Source: Bacteroidota bacterium (GTDB taxonomy: Bacteria; Bacteroidota; Bacteroidia; Chitinophagales; LD1). From it: 13,839 nt of DNA. The position numbers and the translations under genes were made by a program. The notes beneath the pieces were generated by a model, which was not told the origin of the DNA, ran no database searches, and saw nothing but the letters and a program-made list of their open reading frames with translations. The stretch covers positions 1 to 13,839 of the forward strand of contig JADJZU010000039.1 in the NCBI GenBank assembly GCA_016715625.1, written 5' to 3'. Positions 6,125-13,624 of the stretch are shown here, in pieces; position 1 is the first letter of the stretch; the number at the start of each line of letters is the position of its first letter.

Positions 6125-7062
6125 AAGGAGTGGTGGTAAAATCAACCGGTAGCTGGTACGATGTGCGCACCGAACAGAACGAGCTTATCAAGTGTCGGCT
6201 CAAGGGCATTTTTCGGCTCGATGAATCCAAAGAAAAAGATTCGAACCCCGTAGCGGTGGGCGACCGGGTGTCTATTCACAAAGCCGATTCGGACGATGGA
6301 TGGATGATTGCCGCTATCGAAGAGCGCGAAAACTATATTGTGCGTTCTTCGCCCAAGCACAAAGGAGCCCGGCAGATTATTGCTGCCAATCTGGACCAAT
6401 GCATGCTGATTGTCACCATGGCCAATCCGCGGACCAGCACCGGTTTTATCGACCGCTTTTTAATGACTGCCGAGGCGTATCACATCCCCGCCATTCTGGT
6501 GTTTAACAAACAGGATATGCTGGATGCAAAAACCAAACGCAAGCAGGATATGGTGTCGCAGATATACGCCAATATTGGCTACCCCACGCTTTTTGTATCG
6601 GCCCTCAACCACGAAAACATAGCCGCTGTTCAAGAGGCGATTCGACACAAAACCACGCTGGTGTCAGGCCATTCGGGGGTGGGCAAGTCCACCTTAATGA
6701 ACGCCATACAACCGGGCTTAAATTTAAAGACCCTTGAAATTTCAAAGTTCAGTGGCAAGGGCATGCACACCACTACCTTTGCAGAAATGCATGCGCTGGA
6801 TATTGGCGGCAGCATTATAGACACACCGGGCATTCGCGAATTCGGTATCATGGATTTTAAACCCGAAGAAATATCGCACTACTTTATTGAGTTTCGCGAT
6901 TTAATACCCCAGTGCAAATTCAACAACTGCCTGCACGAAAACGAACCGGGTTGTGCCGTCAAAAAAGCATATCAGGAAGGCCGCATATCCGAAGAGCGCT
7001 TTGTCAACTACCTCAACATTATGCTCGATTACAAAGCAAACTATAAGCACTGGGACAAATGA
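6121..7062 (+). CDS. rsgA: Ribosome small-subunit biogenesis GTPase RsgA
   Basis: Circularly permuted GTPase that helps late maturation of the 30S subunit; its GTPase is stimulated by the small subunit. Of 313 residues, 1-75 form the OB-fold. The permuted G domain then shows NKQD (G4) at 129-132, SA (G5) at 160-161, GHSGVGKST (G1) at 183-191, TTT (G2 region) at 217-219 and DTPG (G3) at 234-237. The C-terminal zinc domain has Cys265, Cys270, His272 and Cys278 in CKFNNCLHENEPGC. All key residues are present. The start overlaps the GGGP synthase stop by four bases and its own TGA overlaps the dtd start in the same way, so the three genes are likely co-translated. Confidence 0.96.
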   Translation: MKGVVVKSTGSWYDVRTEQNELIKCRLKGIFRLDESKEKDSNPVAVGDRVSIHKADSDDGWMIAAIEERENYIVRSSPKHKGARQIIAANLDQCMLIVTMANPRTSTGFIDRFLMTAEAYHIPAILVFNKQDMLDAKTKRKQDMVSQIYANIGYPTLFVSALNHENIAAVQEAIRHKTTLVSGHSGVGKSTLMNAIQPGLNLKTLEISKFSGKGMHTTTFAEMHALDIGGSIIDTPGIREFGIMDFKPEEISHYFIEFRDLIPQCKFNNCLHENEPGCAVKKAYQEGRISEERFVNYLNIMLDYKANYKHWDK

Positions 7063-7511
7063 GAACGGTTGTTCAACGAGTTTCTTCAGCCTCCGTTACC
7101 ATTGATGGAAAAGTAAAATCTTCTATCGGTGTGGGCTTGCTGGTGTTGGCCGGCTTTGAAGAGGCCGACACCTCCGAAGATTTGGAGTGGATGAGCGGCA
7201 AGTTGGCAAGCCTCCGCATTTTCAATGACGAAAACGGATTGATGAATTTAAGTGTACGCGATGTGGCCGGTGACCTGCTTGTGGTATCACAGTTTACACT
7301 GCACGCCCTTACCAAAAAAGGCAACCGTCCTTCGTTTATCCGTGCAGCCAAACCCGAGGTGGCCATTCCGCTTTACGAAAAATTTGTGTTGTTGCTGGAA
7401 AAAGAATTAGGCAAGCCGGTGGGCACAGGTGAGTTTGGTGCCGATATGAAGGTAAGCCTGCTCAATGATGGTCCGGTAACCATTATTATTGACTCCAAAA
7501 ACAGAGAGTAG
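7059..7511 (+). CDS. dtd: D-aminoacyl-tRNA deacylase Dtd
   Basis: Hydrolyses D-aminoacyl-tRNAs (and glycine mischarged on tRNA-Ala), keeping D-amino acids out of proteins; acts as a cytoplasmic homodimer. The 150-residue length is standard. The MRTVVQRVSSASVTIDG start, the catalytic SQFTL motif at 77-81, KKGNRPSF at 86-93, TGEFGADM at 123-130 and the cross-subunit loop NDGPVT at 136-141 are all intact. In the usual NxGPVT loop the Gly-cisPro pair enforces chirality, and it is present here. The start overlaps the rsgA stop by four bases; the next gene begins 3 bp after the stop. Confidence 0.96.
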   Translation: MRTVVQRVSSASVTIDGKVKSSIGVGLLVLAGFEEADTSEDLEWMSGKLASLRIFNDENGLMNLSVRDVAGDLLVVSQFTLHALTKKGNRPSFIRAAKPEVAIPLYEKFVLLLEKELGKPVGTGEFGADMKVSLLNDGPVTIIIDSKNRE

Positions 7512-7514
7512 CCC

Positions 7515-8138
7515 ATGTATATCCCACCGCAGTTTGCCGAGCAGGACACCGCAGAAATAGAAAAGCTGGTGCGCGAGTTTTCGTTTGCCACGCTGGTCAG
7601 CCTACACAATGGCAAGCCCTGGGCCACGCACATTCCCTTGCACTTGCACATTCATCCGACTGGCGAATGGTATTTGCATGGCCACATCGCCCGCGCCAAT
7701 CCGCAGTGGAAAAATTTTGAGGGACAACCCGATGTGTTGGCCATTTTTATGGGGCCACACAGCTACGTGTCGCCATCGTGGTATAATCATAAAAATGTGC
7801 CTACGTGGAATTATCTGGCTGCGCACCTCTACGGACCCATCCGCGTAGCCACCGAGGAGGAAAGCGAGCAAATGCTGCGCTCACTCATGGCACATTATGA
7901 AAACAAACATGCCGAAAAGCCACAGGGGTTTGACGAGATACCGTCCCACACCCTGGAGAAAGATTTGCGCGGAGTGGTGTGCTTCGAAATAAAAGTGGGG
8001 CGCGTGGAAGCCACTCGCAAGCTGTCGCAAAACCGCGATGCCGAAAGCCATGCATCGGTGATAGCGCATCTCAAAAAAACCGGGGAGCAAAATGCCCAGC
8101 GCATAGCAGCCGCCATGGAGAAAAACAAAAACCAGTAA
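7515..8138 (+). CDS. PaiB-like FMN-binding protein (annotated as negative transcriptional regulator)
   Basis: A 207-residue member of the PaiB family, a split-barrel flavin-binding fold. Bacillus PaiB was described as a negative regulator of sporulation and protease genes, but direct DNA binding is not evident here and no helix-turn-helix is visible. Family landmarks are the start MYIPPQF, FATLVS (24-29), THIPLHL (38-44), LHGHIARANPQW (54-65), MGPHSYVSPSWY (79-90), VPTWNY (95-100) and KLSQNR (169-174), which line the flavin site in this fold. The residues needed for an FMN pocket look intact, so an oxidoreductase or flavin-sensing role is at least as likely as a regulatory one. The gene sits 3 bp after dtd and 5 bp before the MazG-like gene, so it is surely transcribed with them. 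Confidence 0.88.
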   Translation: MYIPPQFAEQDTAEIEKLVREFSFATLVSLHNGKPWATHIPLHLHIHPTGEWYLHGHIARANPQWKNFEGQPDVLAIFMGPHSYVSPSWYNHKNVPTWNYLAAHLYGPIRVATEEESEQMLRSLMAHYENKHAEKPQGFDEIPSHTLEKDLRGVVCFEIKVGRVEATRKLSQNRDAESHASVIAHLKKTGEQNAQRIAAAMEKNKNQ

Positions 8139-8143
8139 GCCAC

Positions 8144-8470
8144 ATGAGTATTGAAGAAGCACAACAACAGGTAGACCGGTGGATACACACCACAGGCGTT
8201 CGCTATTTTAATGAACTGACCAACATGGCCATGCTCACCGAAGAAGTGGGCGAGGTGGCGCGCATCATTGCCCGCAGATATGGCGAACAGAGTTTTAAAG
8301 AAAGCGATAAAAACAAAGAGCTGAGCGATGAGTTGGCTGATGTGCTGTTTGTGGTTATTTGCCTGGCCAACCAAACAGGCGTAAACCTCACCGAAGCACT
8401 GCAAAAAAACCTGGAAAAGAAAAGCCTCCGCGATGCCACCCGCCATCGCCAAAACGACAAACTGCAATAA
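8144..8470 (+). CDS. MazG-like nucleotide pyrophosphohydrolase
   Basis: A small single-domain member (108 residues) of the all-alpha NTP pyrophosphatase group, expected to hydrolyse (d)NTPs or modified nucleotides to the monophosphate and diphosphate. The metal-binding acids lie in MLTEEVGEVARII (30-42), with the ExxE pattern, and in KELSDELADVLF (58-69), with the ExxD pattern. Substrate cannot be inferred. ATG 8144 is chosen: it opens the conserved MSIEEAQQQVDRW, whereas longer in-frame extension to 7979 would run through the end of the PaiB-like gene in another frame. It is the last gene of the run starting at 5384; in context it pairs logically with Dtd as a clean-up enzyme. The product ends RHRQNDKLQ, a hydrophilic tail. 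Confidence 0.9.
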   Translation: MSIEEAQQQVDRWIHTTGVRYFNELTNMAMLTEEVGEVARIIARRYGEQSFKESDKNKELSDELADVLFVVICLANQTGVNLTEALQKNLEKKSLRDATRHRQNDKLQ

Positions 8471-8747
8471 CCGCCTGCTATGTTGGCGCACTCCGAAACA
8501 AGCGAGCCTAAAACAATCGGAGGAGCCCTTCGGCAGCGCATTTGGAGAATCAGAAACATTGCCTAGTATTGCAGTGTTATCAGGCGGTTGTCCGCTTACC
8601 GATAATGTTTCCAACGCTGTTTTTCCGGATATAAACTTTCAAACCTTTACATTCTTTTTTAGCAACCCTTATACAGTTTCTGTATACCTCCCGCACGATG
8701 TTTTTATTCTCACTTCATAAATTTTTATTCAACAAACACCTTCCTAC
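8471..8747 (+). other. Gene-free interval ahead of rho
   Basis: This 277-bp stretch has no convincing reading frame or RNA gene. The first half contains a set of nested inverted repeats (8553-8611). The second half, from about 8625, is AT-rich with pyrimidine runs and probably holds the rho promoter, but no exact TAnnTTTG box is seen. Confidence 0.5.
8553..8611 (+). promoter_or_regulatory. Possible structured element upstream of rho
   Basis: GAAACATT (8553-8560) is the reverse complement of AATGTTTC (8604-8611), TTATC (8577-8581) of GATAA (8601-8605), and GCGG (8584-8587) of CCGC (8592-8595) with a TTGT loop. The first two pairings compete for 8604-8605, so two alternative folds are possible. 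It could end the upstream operon or lie in the rho leader. Function is inferred only from position. Confidence 0.3.
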
Positions 8748-10289
8748 ATGTACGACATTTTGCAGTTAAACGACATGATTCTGCCTGAGCTGCAGGAAAT
8801 AGCAGCCTCCCTCCAAATCAAAGGCAACGAAAAACTCGAAAAGCAAGAACTCATTTTAAAAATTCTGGATGCACAGGCCCTTCGCCCGGTAGCCGAAGAA
8901 GATAAAGCCAAAGACAAGCCGGCAAAAAAAGTACGCGCGCGCAAGCCCGTGGACCCCGACCTGAAATCCAAAGCCGAAAAAACAGCCGAGCCGGAATTGT
9001 CGGCAGTAACGGAAGAGGCCCCGGCCAAAGAAGAAAAATATGAGCCGGCTATGGAACAGCCGGTGGTGGTTTCCGAAAACAAAGAGCGCAGCCAACCCGT
9101 GCAGGAAAACCAACCGGAGGTAAAACCGCAGGAAGATTTTCAGCGCAGAAGCAAAGATTTCTTCAGCGTGGAAACAGATGCCACCATTGAAGGCGAAGGT
9201 GTGCTGGAAATGATGCCCGATGGCTATGGCTTTTTGCGCAGCAGCGATTACAGCTACCTGTCTTCACCCGATGATATTTATGTGTCGCCCTCGCAGATAA
9301 AACTGTTTGGTTTAAAAACCGGTGACACCGTGCATGGATATATCCGCCCGCCCAAGCAAGGCGAAAAATATTTTGCCCTCTTAAAAGTGGACACCATCAA
9401 CGGCCGCCTGCCCGAAGACATTCGCGACCGCGTGTCGTTCGATTATCTGACTCCGCTTTTTCCGCAGGAGAAACTGAATTTATTTACCACTCCCAGCAAC
9501 CTCACCACGCGCATTATAGATTTGTTTACGCCCGTAGGTAAAGGACAGCGTGGCATGATTGTGAGCCAGCCCAAAACCGGCAAAACCACCATCATGAAAG
9601 AAATAGCCAACGCTATTGCCAAAAACCACCCGGAGGTGTATTTGATTGTGCTGCTGGTAGACGAAAGACCGGAAGAGGTAACCGACATGGAGCGAAACGT
9701 AAACGGAGAGGTAATTGCCTCCACGTTTGACGAGCCGGCTGAAAAGCACGTGAAGGTGAGCAGCGTGGTGTTGCAGAAAGCGAAGCGCCTGGTAGAGTGC
9801 GGCCACGATGTGGTGATTCTTTTAGATTCCATTACGCGTTTAGCGCGTGCATACAACACCGTGTCACCTTCATCGGGCAAGGTGCTATCGGGCGGAGTAG
9901 AAGCCAACGCCATGCAAAAACCAAAACAGTTTTTTGGTGCCGCCCGCAAAATTGAAAACGGAGGCTCGCTCACCATTCTCGCCACAGCATTGATTGACAC
10001 CGGCTCCAAAATGGATGAGGTGATTTTTGAAGAATTTAAAGGAACCGGCAACATGGAGTTGCAGCTTGACCGCAAACTTTCCAACAAGCGGATTTATCCG
10101 GCTATCAACATCGTGGATTCTTCTACCCGCAGAGATGATTTGCTGCTCGATAAAGACGTATTGCAACGCATGTGGATTTTGCGCAACCACATTGCCGACA
10201 TGAGCTCGCAGGAGGCCATGAATTTTATTACACAACAAATGAAAGGCACCAAAACCAACGAAGAGTTTTTGGTAGCCATGAACTCGTAA
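8748..10289 (+). CDS. rho: Transcription termination factor Rho with long linker
   Basis: Hexameric RNA-dependent ATPase and helicase that ends transcription. The 513-residue product is about 90 residues longer than E. coli Rho; the extra length is a charged, Pro/Glu/Lys-rich low-complexity linker (about 45-140) between the N-terminal Rho_N helices (MYDILQLNDMILPELQEIA) and the RNA-binding cold-shock-like domain (GEGVLEMMPDGYGFLR, 149-164). The ATPase domain has the P-loop QPKTGKTT (274-281), VDERPEEVTDM (304-314), Walker B with VILLDSITRLARAYN (356-370), the Q/R-loop regions VLSGGVEANAMQKPKQFFGAAR (379-400) in part, and GTGNMEL (432-438). E. coli has APPKAGKT at the P-loop, so two flanking residues differ while the Gly-Lys-Thr core is kept. 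The gene has its own 277-bp upstream interval and, fittingly, stops at a strong intrinsic terminator. Confidence 0.97.
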   Translation: MYDILQLNDMILPELQEIAASLQIKGNEKLEKQELILKILDAQALRPVAEEDKAKDKPAKKVRARKPVDPDLKSKAEKTAEPELSAVTEEAPAKEEKYEPAMEQPVVVSENKERSQPVQENQPEVKPQEDFQRRSKDFFSVETDATIEGEGVLEMMPDGYGFLRSSDYSYLSSPDDIYVSPSQIKLFGLKTGDTVHGYIRPPKQGEKYFALLKVDTINGRLPEDIRDRVSFDYLTPLFPQEKLNLFTTPSNLTTRIIDLFTPVGKGQRGMIVSQPKTGKTTIMKEIANAIAKNHPEVYLIVLLVDERPEEVTDMERNVNGEVIASTFDEPAEKHVKVSSVVLQKAKRLVECGHDVVILLDSITRLARAYNTVSPSSGKVLSGGVEANAMQKPKQFFGAARKIENGGSLTILATALIDTGSKMDEVIFEEFKGTGNMELQLDRKLSNKRIYPAINIVDSSTRRDDLLLDKDVLQRMWILRNHIADMSSQEAMNFITQQMKGTKTNEEFLVAMNS

Positions 10290-10310
10290 GCAGATTAATT
10301 TGCTGTAAAT

Positions 10311-10342
10311 AAAAAAAGGAGAGCATTGGCTCTCCTTTTTTT
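10311..10342. terminator. Bidirectional intrinsic terminator between rho and gldA-like gene
   Basis: A7 (10311-10317), GGAGAGC (10318-10324), a 4-nt ATTG loop, GCTCTCC (10329-10335), T7 (10336-10342). The stem is perfect and flanked by A- and T-runs, so it can stop transcription from both sides. It starts 21 bp after the rho stop codon. On the minus strand the A-run overlaps the TAA of the gldA-like gene (10341-10343). Confidence 0.95.
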
Positions 10343-11249
10343 ATTGGGTCAATTGCTTGAATACTTCTTCGAGCGAGTATTCTTCTTTATTCAAATGCAG
10401 CAGCGTAAGGTTTTTTTCTTTGGCAAAAAGGAAGATGTCTTCGCGTATATCTTTATGACCCTGCGATACAAAATTCCATTTGCCGTCTTTTTGTTGTTCA
10501 AAGCTTTTGATGCCTTTGAGTGCTCCCAGCAGCGAACGGTCTACCGGCTGCTTGAATTCGGCTGTAACCACCACTTCGTTGCCCACCCGGTTTTGCAAAT
10601 TGGCCGTGGCATCATCGGCTACTATTTTTCCTTTGTTGATGATGATGACCCGGTCGGCCACAGCCTGCACCTCCTGCATAATGTGCGATGAAAAAATAAC
10701 CGTTTTGTCTTTGCCAAGTCGCTTAATCAGCGCACGGATTTCTACCAGCTGGTTGGGGTCGAGACCCGAGGTGGGCTCATCTAAAATCAACACTTCCGGG
10801 TTGTGCAGCATGGCTTGTGCCAGTCCCACTCTTTGTCTGTATCCTTTCGATAGCTGGCCTACTTTCTTTTTGCTTTCATTCACCAGGCCGGTGGTTTCTA
10901 TCATTTCATCAATGCGCCTGGCAGCTATAGCGCCCATTTTGTGCAAGCCGGCCATAAACTCGAGATACTCGCGCACATACATATCAAGGTAGAGCGGATT
11001 GTTCTCGGGCAGGTAACCTATTTTTTGGGTGACCTCCATGGGCGCGGTAGCGGTGTCGTATCCGCAAACGGTAGCCGTGCCCGATGTTTGCGGAATAAAA
11101 CAGGTAAGCATTTTCATGGTGGTACTTTTGCCCGCACCATTGGGGCCCAGAAAGCCCAACACCTGCCCCTTGTGCGCTTCAAACGAAATTTCGTTCACCG
11201 CTTTTTGTGTTCCGTATACTTTGCTGAGTTGGCTTACTTGTACCGACAT
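10341..11249 (-). CDS. gldA: ABC transporter ATP-binding protein, GldA type
   Basis: A 302-residue ATPase subunit matching the gliding-motility protein GldA in length and layout. Walker A GPNGAGKST is at 35-43, the signature LSKGYRQRVGLAQ at 133-145, Walker B VLILDEP at 153-159 and the switch His at 189. IGYLPENNPLYLDMYVREYL (77-96) is a stretch I associate with GldA and close relatives. The C-terminal 90 residues follow the ATPase core and resemble the accessory domain of this subfamily. In Flavobacterium GldA works with the permease GldF and the periplasmic GldG in gliding; neither is in this window, and many non-gliding Bacteroidetes keep GldA-like ATPases, so the gliding role is uncertain. 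It lies 11 bp downstream of a small exported-protein gene on the same strand and ends at the terminator shared with rho. Confidence 0.85.
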   Translation of the reverse strand: MSVQVSQLSKVYGTQKAVNEISFEAHKGQVLGFLGPNGAGKSTTMKMLTCFIPQTSGTATVCGYDTATAPMEVTQKIGYLPENNPLYLDMYVREYLEFMAGLHKMGAIAARRIDEMIETTGLVNESKKKVGQLSKGYRQRVGLAQAMLHNPEVLILDEPTSGLDPNQLVEIRALIKRLGKDKTVIFSSHIMQEVQAVADRVIIINKGKIVADDATANLQNRVGNEVVVTAEFKQPVDRSLLGALKGIKSFEQQKDGKWNFVSQGHKDIREDIFLFAKEKNLTLLHLNKEEYSLEEVFKQLTQ

Positions 11250-11260
11250 GCCCTTGCTGT

Positions 11261-11620
11261 TTACTTAAATGAATAACAGGATTTCTTCAACTTAAATTTT
11301 TTTTTGTCGGCCCTGGATACCGAAATTTTGGTGAGCTTCAGCGGTGTGCCCATCATGCGCACATGGGGCGGTATTTTACCTACCCAACCCGAAAACACCA
11401 CAGCAAGCCCGTCTTTCTTATACTCCTCGGGGAGTTGTTGCGAAATGTATCGGCCATTCGGATTATCGGCCGGCACCAGCACCCAGGTTTCGCCATTGGT
11501 CAGCAGGCTTACCTTGCCCTTTACGTTATCTATTTTCCGCTCCCATTCAAAATCGCCCTGCGCAAAACACACCACCGCGAGCAATAAAGCCGACAGCATC
11601 AAATTCATTTTCTTATTCAT
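11261..11620 (-). CDS. Small exported protein of unknown function
   Basis: 119 residues starting at ATG 11620; an in-frame ATG at 11659 would add 13 residues and bury the signal peptide, so the shorter start is preferred. MNKKMNLMLSALLLAVVCFAQG is a classical signal: basic start, hydrophobic core and a likely cleavage after the Ala in CFAQ. The mature part of about 100 residues has alternating hydrophobic and charged residues suggestive of a beta-rich fold, with VKGKVSLLTNGETWVLVPAD, then GLAVVFSGWVGKIPPHVRM and GTPLKLTKISV, and a very basic end (DKKKFKLKKS). I recognise no named family. It is the first gene of a probable two-gene unit with the GldA-like ATPase (11 bp apart) and is divergent from the DUF167 gene, 68 bp away. 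Confidence 0.82.
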   Translation of the reverse strand: MNKKMNLMLSALLLAVVCFAQGDFEWERKIDNVKGKVSLLTNGETWVLVPADNPNGRYISQQLPEEYKKDGLAVVFSGWVGKIPPHVRMMGTPLKLTKISVSRADKKKFKLKKSCYSFK

Positions 11621-11688
11621 ATTGCTTTTTTCCTTTCTCCGATTCAAAACTCCTGCCAAATAAACTAAAGTATTGTTTCATTCATATC

Positions 11689-11958
11689 ATGTTTCTAAAA
11701 CTGAAGGTAAAGCCCGGTGCCAAAACAGATGCCATTATCCGCGAACCAGATGGCACGCTAAAGGTAAAGATAAAGGCCCCGCCCGTAGATGGCAAGGCCA
11801 ATGCCTACCTGCTAAAATATCTGAGCCGCATACTGCAAGTGCCCACCGCGCAGCTGCGTATAAAAACCGGCAGCAACAGCAGCCACAAACTGCTGGAGAT
11901 AGATGCCGAAGCAGGGCACATAGAGGCTATTCTACAAGCACTACCGGGCTCTGCTTAG
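11689..11958 (+). CDS. DUF167 (YggU family) protein
   Basis: An 89-residue cytoplasmic protein of the DUF167/YggU family, whose biochemical role is not established. The family core is plain: LKLKVKPGAKTDAI near the start (3-16), KVKIKAPPVDGKANAYLLKY in the middle (25-44, the most conserved block), LRIKTGSNSSHKLLEID (56-72) and a C-terminal helix. ATG 11689 gives the usual length; longer in-frame extension upstream would overlap the divergent exported-protein gene. Nothing in the neighbourhood points to a task. It converges on the bestrophin gene. Confidence 0.92.
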   Translation: MFLKLKVKPGAKTDAIIREPDGTLKVKIKAPPVDGKANAYLLKYLSRILQVPTAQLRIKTGSNSSHKLLEIDAEAGHIEAILQALPGSA

Positions 11959-11999
11959 TGGAGCCTTCTTTTCGAAGAGCAGCCATTGGTTAGCTGTTC

Positions 12000-12034
12000 G
12001 CCCTTGCAGAATGTCAAGTTTACACCTCAAGGGC
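12000..12034. repeat. Inverted repeat between convergent DUF167 and bestrophin genes
   Basis: GCCCTTG (12000-12006) and CAAGGGC (12028-12034) are perfect complements across a 21-nt loop, in the 106-bp gap between two convergent genes. There is no clear T-run on either strand, so a terminator role is only a guess. Confidence 0.3.
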
Positions 12035-12064
12035 AGAGCGATAAAAGAACTCCATCTTGCCGAA

Positions 12065-13087
12065 CTACAACAAAATATTGTTTTCGGGTTTAAGCGGAGC
12101 GGGTATGTCGGGCATGCCAAACATCTCTTTTAAGTCTATCTCAATATTGCGGCTAATGGCCGTAATGGGCACATCGTTGGCGCTGCCTTCAAAGGGGCTT
12201 TCGGTGCTTTCGCCTATTTTTTCGAGGGTGGTAAATATCCAGGTAGAAAGCGCACTAAAAGGCACCGATAACCAGATAAAATGTTCGCCTGCCTTGTCGA
12301 ACTCCTGCAACATGCCCAGCGGCACCAGCACCACAAATATTTTAATAAAGTAAAGGTTGAGGGTAGCAAACTGGCGCGGATACGGAAAGTTTTTGATGCG
12401 CTCGCTCACACCCTGCTGGTTATAAAACTCCACCAACAACTTTTGCAGCTCCATGTGCCTGAAATCTTCAATAAGGCCTTTGTGCAGCAAGGCCTGCAGG
12501 TGGTCGCCCTGCAGGGCCATAATTTGTGCCGCTTTGTTGCTGTATTGCCCAATGGCATTTACCTCTTCCTCGCTCAGGTATTTGCGGAGCTGATCGTGCA
12601 GGTCGTGGTTATGTTCGCTCACCTTAAACCATTTGTCTTTGTATTCCTGATTGTGTGGTTTATAAATGGCTTCCCATACCCGGGCTTCGCGCAACTGGTA
12701 GCGCAGGGCTGTGAGCCAGGCCAGGTGGCGCAGAATCAGCTTTTGCTGCTCGGCCCGCAACTCGGCATCGCTGATGGGCGACACGGCATGGCGGTGGCTC
12801 ACAAAATCTTTCACCATAATGCCCCAGCTGCGGCTGGCGTTTACAATAGCGCCCCACGATTTGCGGGCCTCCCACATGCGGTCGTAAGAAGCGTTGTTTT
12901 TAAAACCCACCACAAAAGCCACGGCAGTGCCCAGCAATGCCACCGGCAGCCAGGGGATGGAAAGCCAAGTCCAGCCCAGCACCGCATAGCAAAAGGTGGG
13001 AATAAAGGAGATGATTAAAAGGGAGTAAATGTCTTTGCGGGTCCAGAAGATGACCTCTTGAAATGAGAATTGTTTACCGCTGTGCAT
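12065..13087 (-). CDS. Bestrophin-family ion channel
   Basis: A 340-residue inner-membrane protein of the bestrophin/YneE family; bacterial members form pentameric channels, some cation-selective, others anion-selective. Two hydrophobic segments lie at about 21-39 and 44-62, followed directly by the conserved GFKNNASYDRMWEARKSWG (61-79). The long middle part is a charged cytosolic helical region. Two more hydrophobic segments (LYFIKIFVVLVPLGML and FIWLSVPFSALSTWIF) lie in the last third, and ESTESPFEGSANDVPI is the conserved acidic region after the last membrane helix. The frame is intact throughout. ATG 13087 yields the usual short N-terminal helix before the first membrane segment. It lies 50 bp downstream of recX on the same strand. 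Confidence 0.93.
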   Translation of the reverse strand: MHSGKQFSFQEVIFWTRKDIYSLLIISFIPTFCYAVLGWTWLSIPWLPVALLGTAVAFVVGFKNNASYDRMWEARKSWGAIVNASRSWGIMVKDFVSHRHAVSPISDAELRAEQQKLILRHLAWLTALRYQLREARVWEAIYKPHNQEYKDKWFKVSEHNHDLHDQLRKYLSEEEVNAIGQYSNKAAQIMALQGDHLQALLHKGLIEDFRHMELQKLLVEFYNQQGVSERIKNFPYPRQFATLNLYFIKIFVVLVPLGMLQEFDKAGEHFIWLSVPFSALSTWIFTTLEKIGESTESPFEGSANDVPITAISRNIEIDLKEMFGMPDIPAPLKPENNILL

Positions 13088-13137
13088 GGCGTCAATTTAG
13101 TCCACAAGTATATAAAAAGGCCGGGGCAGCAGGCAGG

Positions 13138-13597
13138 TCATTCTTTCGCCAACTGAGCCATTACTTTTTGGATGTCTTTGCTTTCGTAGCCCTTGGCCAG
13201 CAAAAAAGAAAAGAGCTTCATTTTGCGTTCGCGGTCGGTGGTGGCTTTGATACGCGACCATTTTTGTTCGGCTGCTTTGAGCAGGCGCTCCTGATAATTG
13301 TCTTCTTCCACTTCGCTCAGGTAGCGCTGTATGGGCGCAGCCGGCAGGCCCTTGCGCAGCAGGGCCATTTTAATTTTTGTTTTGCCCCACTTTTTGCGCT
13401 GTGGCACATTCCACGAAAGGCCTTTACGTAACGCCTTTCCTTTCGTTCAGGTGTAGTTTTCCTGCCGCGCAGCCGTTGCACACAAATGGCCGGGCTGCCG
13501 GCTGCCTTCAGTGCTTTAAATTTCTGCGCCACATCGGCTTCGCAGCGCTCTGATACGAGCAATAGTGCGTTAGCTTTCGTAAATACTTTCCGTCCAT
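13138..13597 (-). CDS. recX: Regulatory protein RecX, 5' half disrupted by frame changes
   Basis: RecX binds RecA filaments and modulates recombination and the SOS response. The C-terminal 90 codons (13407-13138) are intact, with VPQRKKWGKTKIKMALLRKG, PIQRYLSE and LLKAAEQKW typical of the three-helix RecX repeats. Upstream the peptide pieces are in order but need about four frame changes: YLRKLTHYCSYQ, then ERCEADVAQKFKALKAAG (typical RecX first repeat), then QENY, then ERRYVKAF, then WNVPQRKK. Placing one lost G in CAG-GAG near 13550 would join the first two. The start is uncertain: ATG 13597 reads MDGKYLRK, but the true start may lie slightly farther out. Total length would be near 153 residues, normal for RecX in this phylum. 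Conserved peptides around every break favour sequencing error. recA is not in the window. Confidence 0.78.
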
Positions 13598-13624
13598 GGG
13601 GCTTGTTTTTGGAGTTCGCTGCGC

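Noticed and set aside
7979..8143. Longer N-terminus for the MazG-like protein
   Set aside because: The extension overlaps the end of the PaiB-like gene in another frame and its residues do not resemble the family; ATG 8144 opens the conserved domain.
7895..8614. Minus-strand 239-codon frame opposite the PaiB-like and MazG-like genes
   Set aside because: It is fully antisense to two genes with clear family motifs; an open antisense frame follows from codon usage.
9443..10087. Minus-strand 214-codon frame opposite rho
   Set aside because: Antisense to the Rho ATPase domain; no motif and no independent start signal.
12281..13018. Plus-strand 245-codon frame opposite bestrophin
   Set aside because: Antisense shadow of an intact, motif-bearing membrane protein gene.
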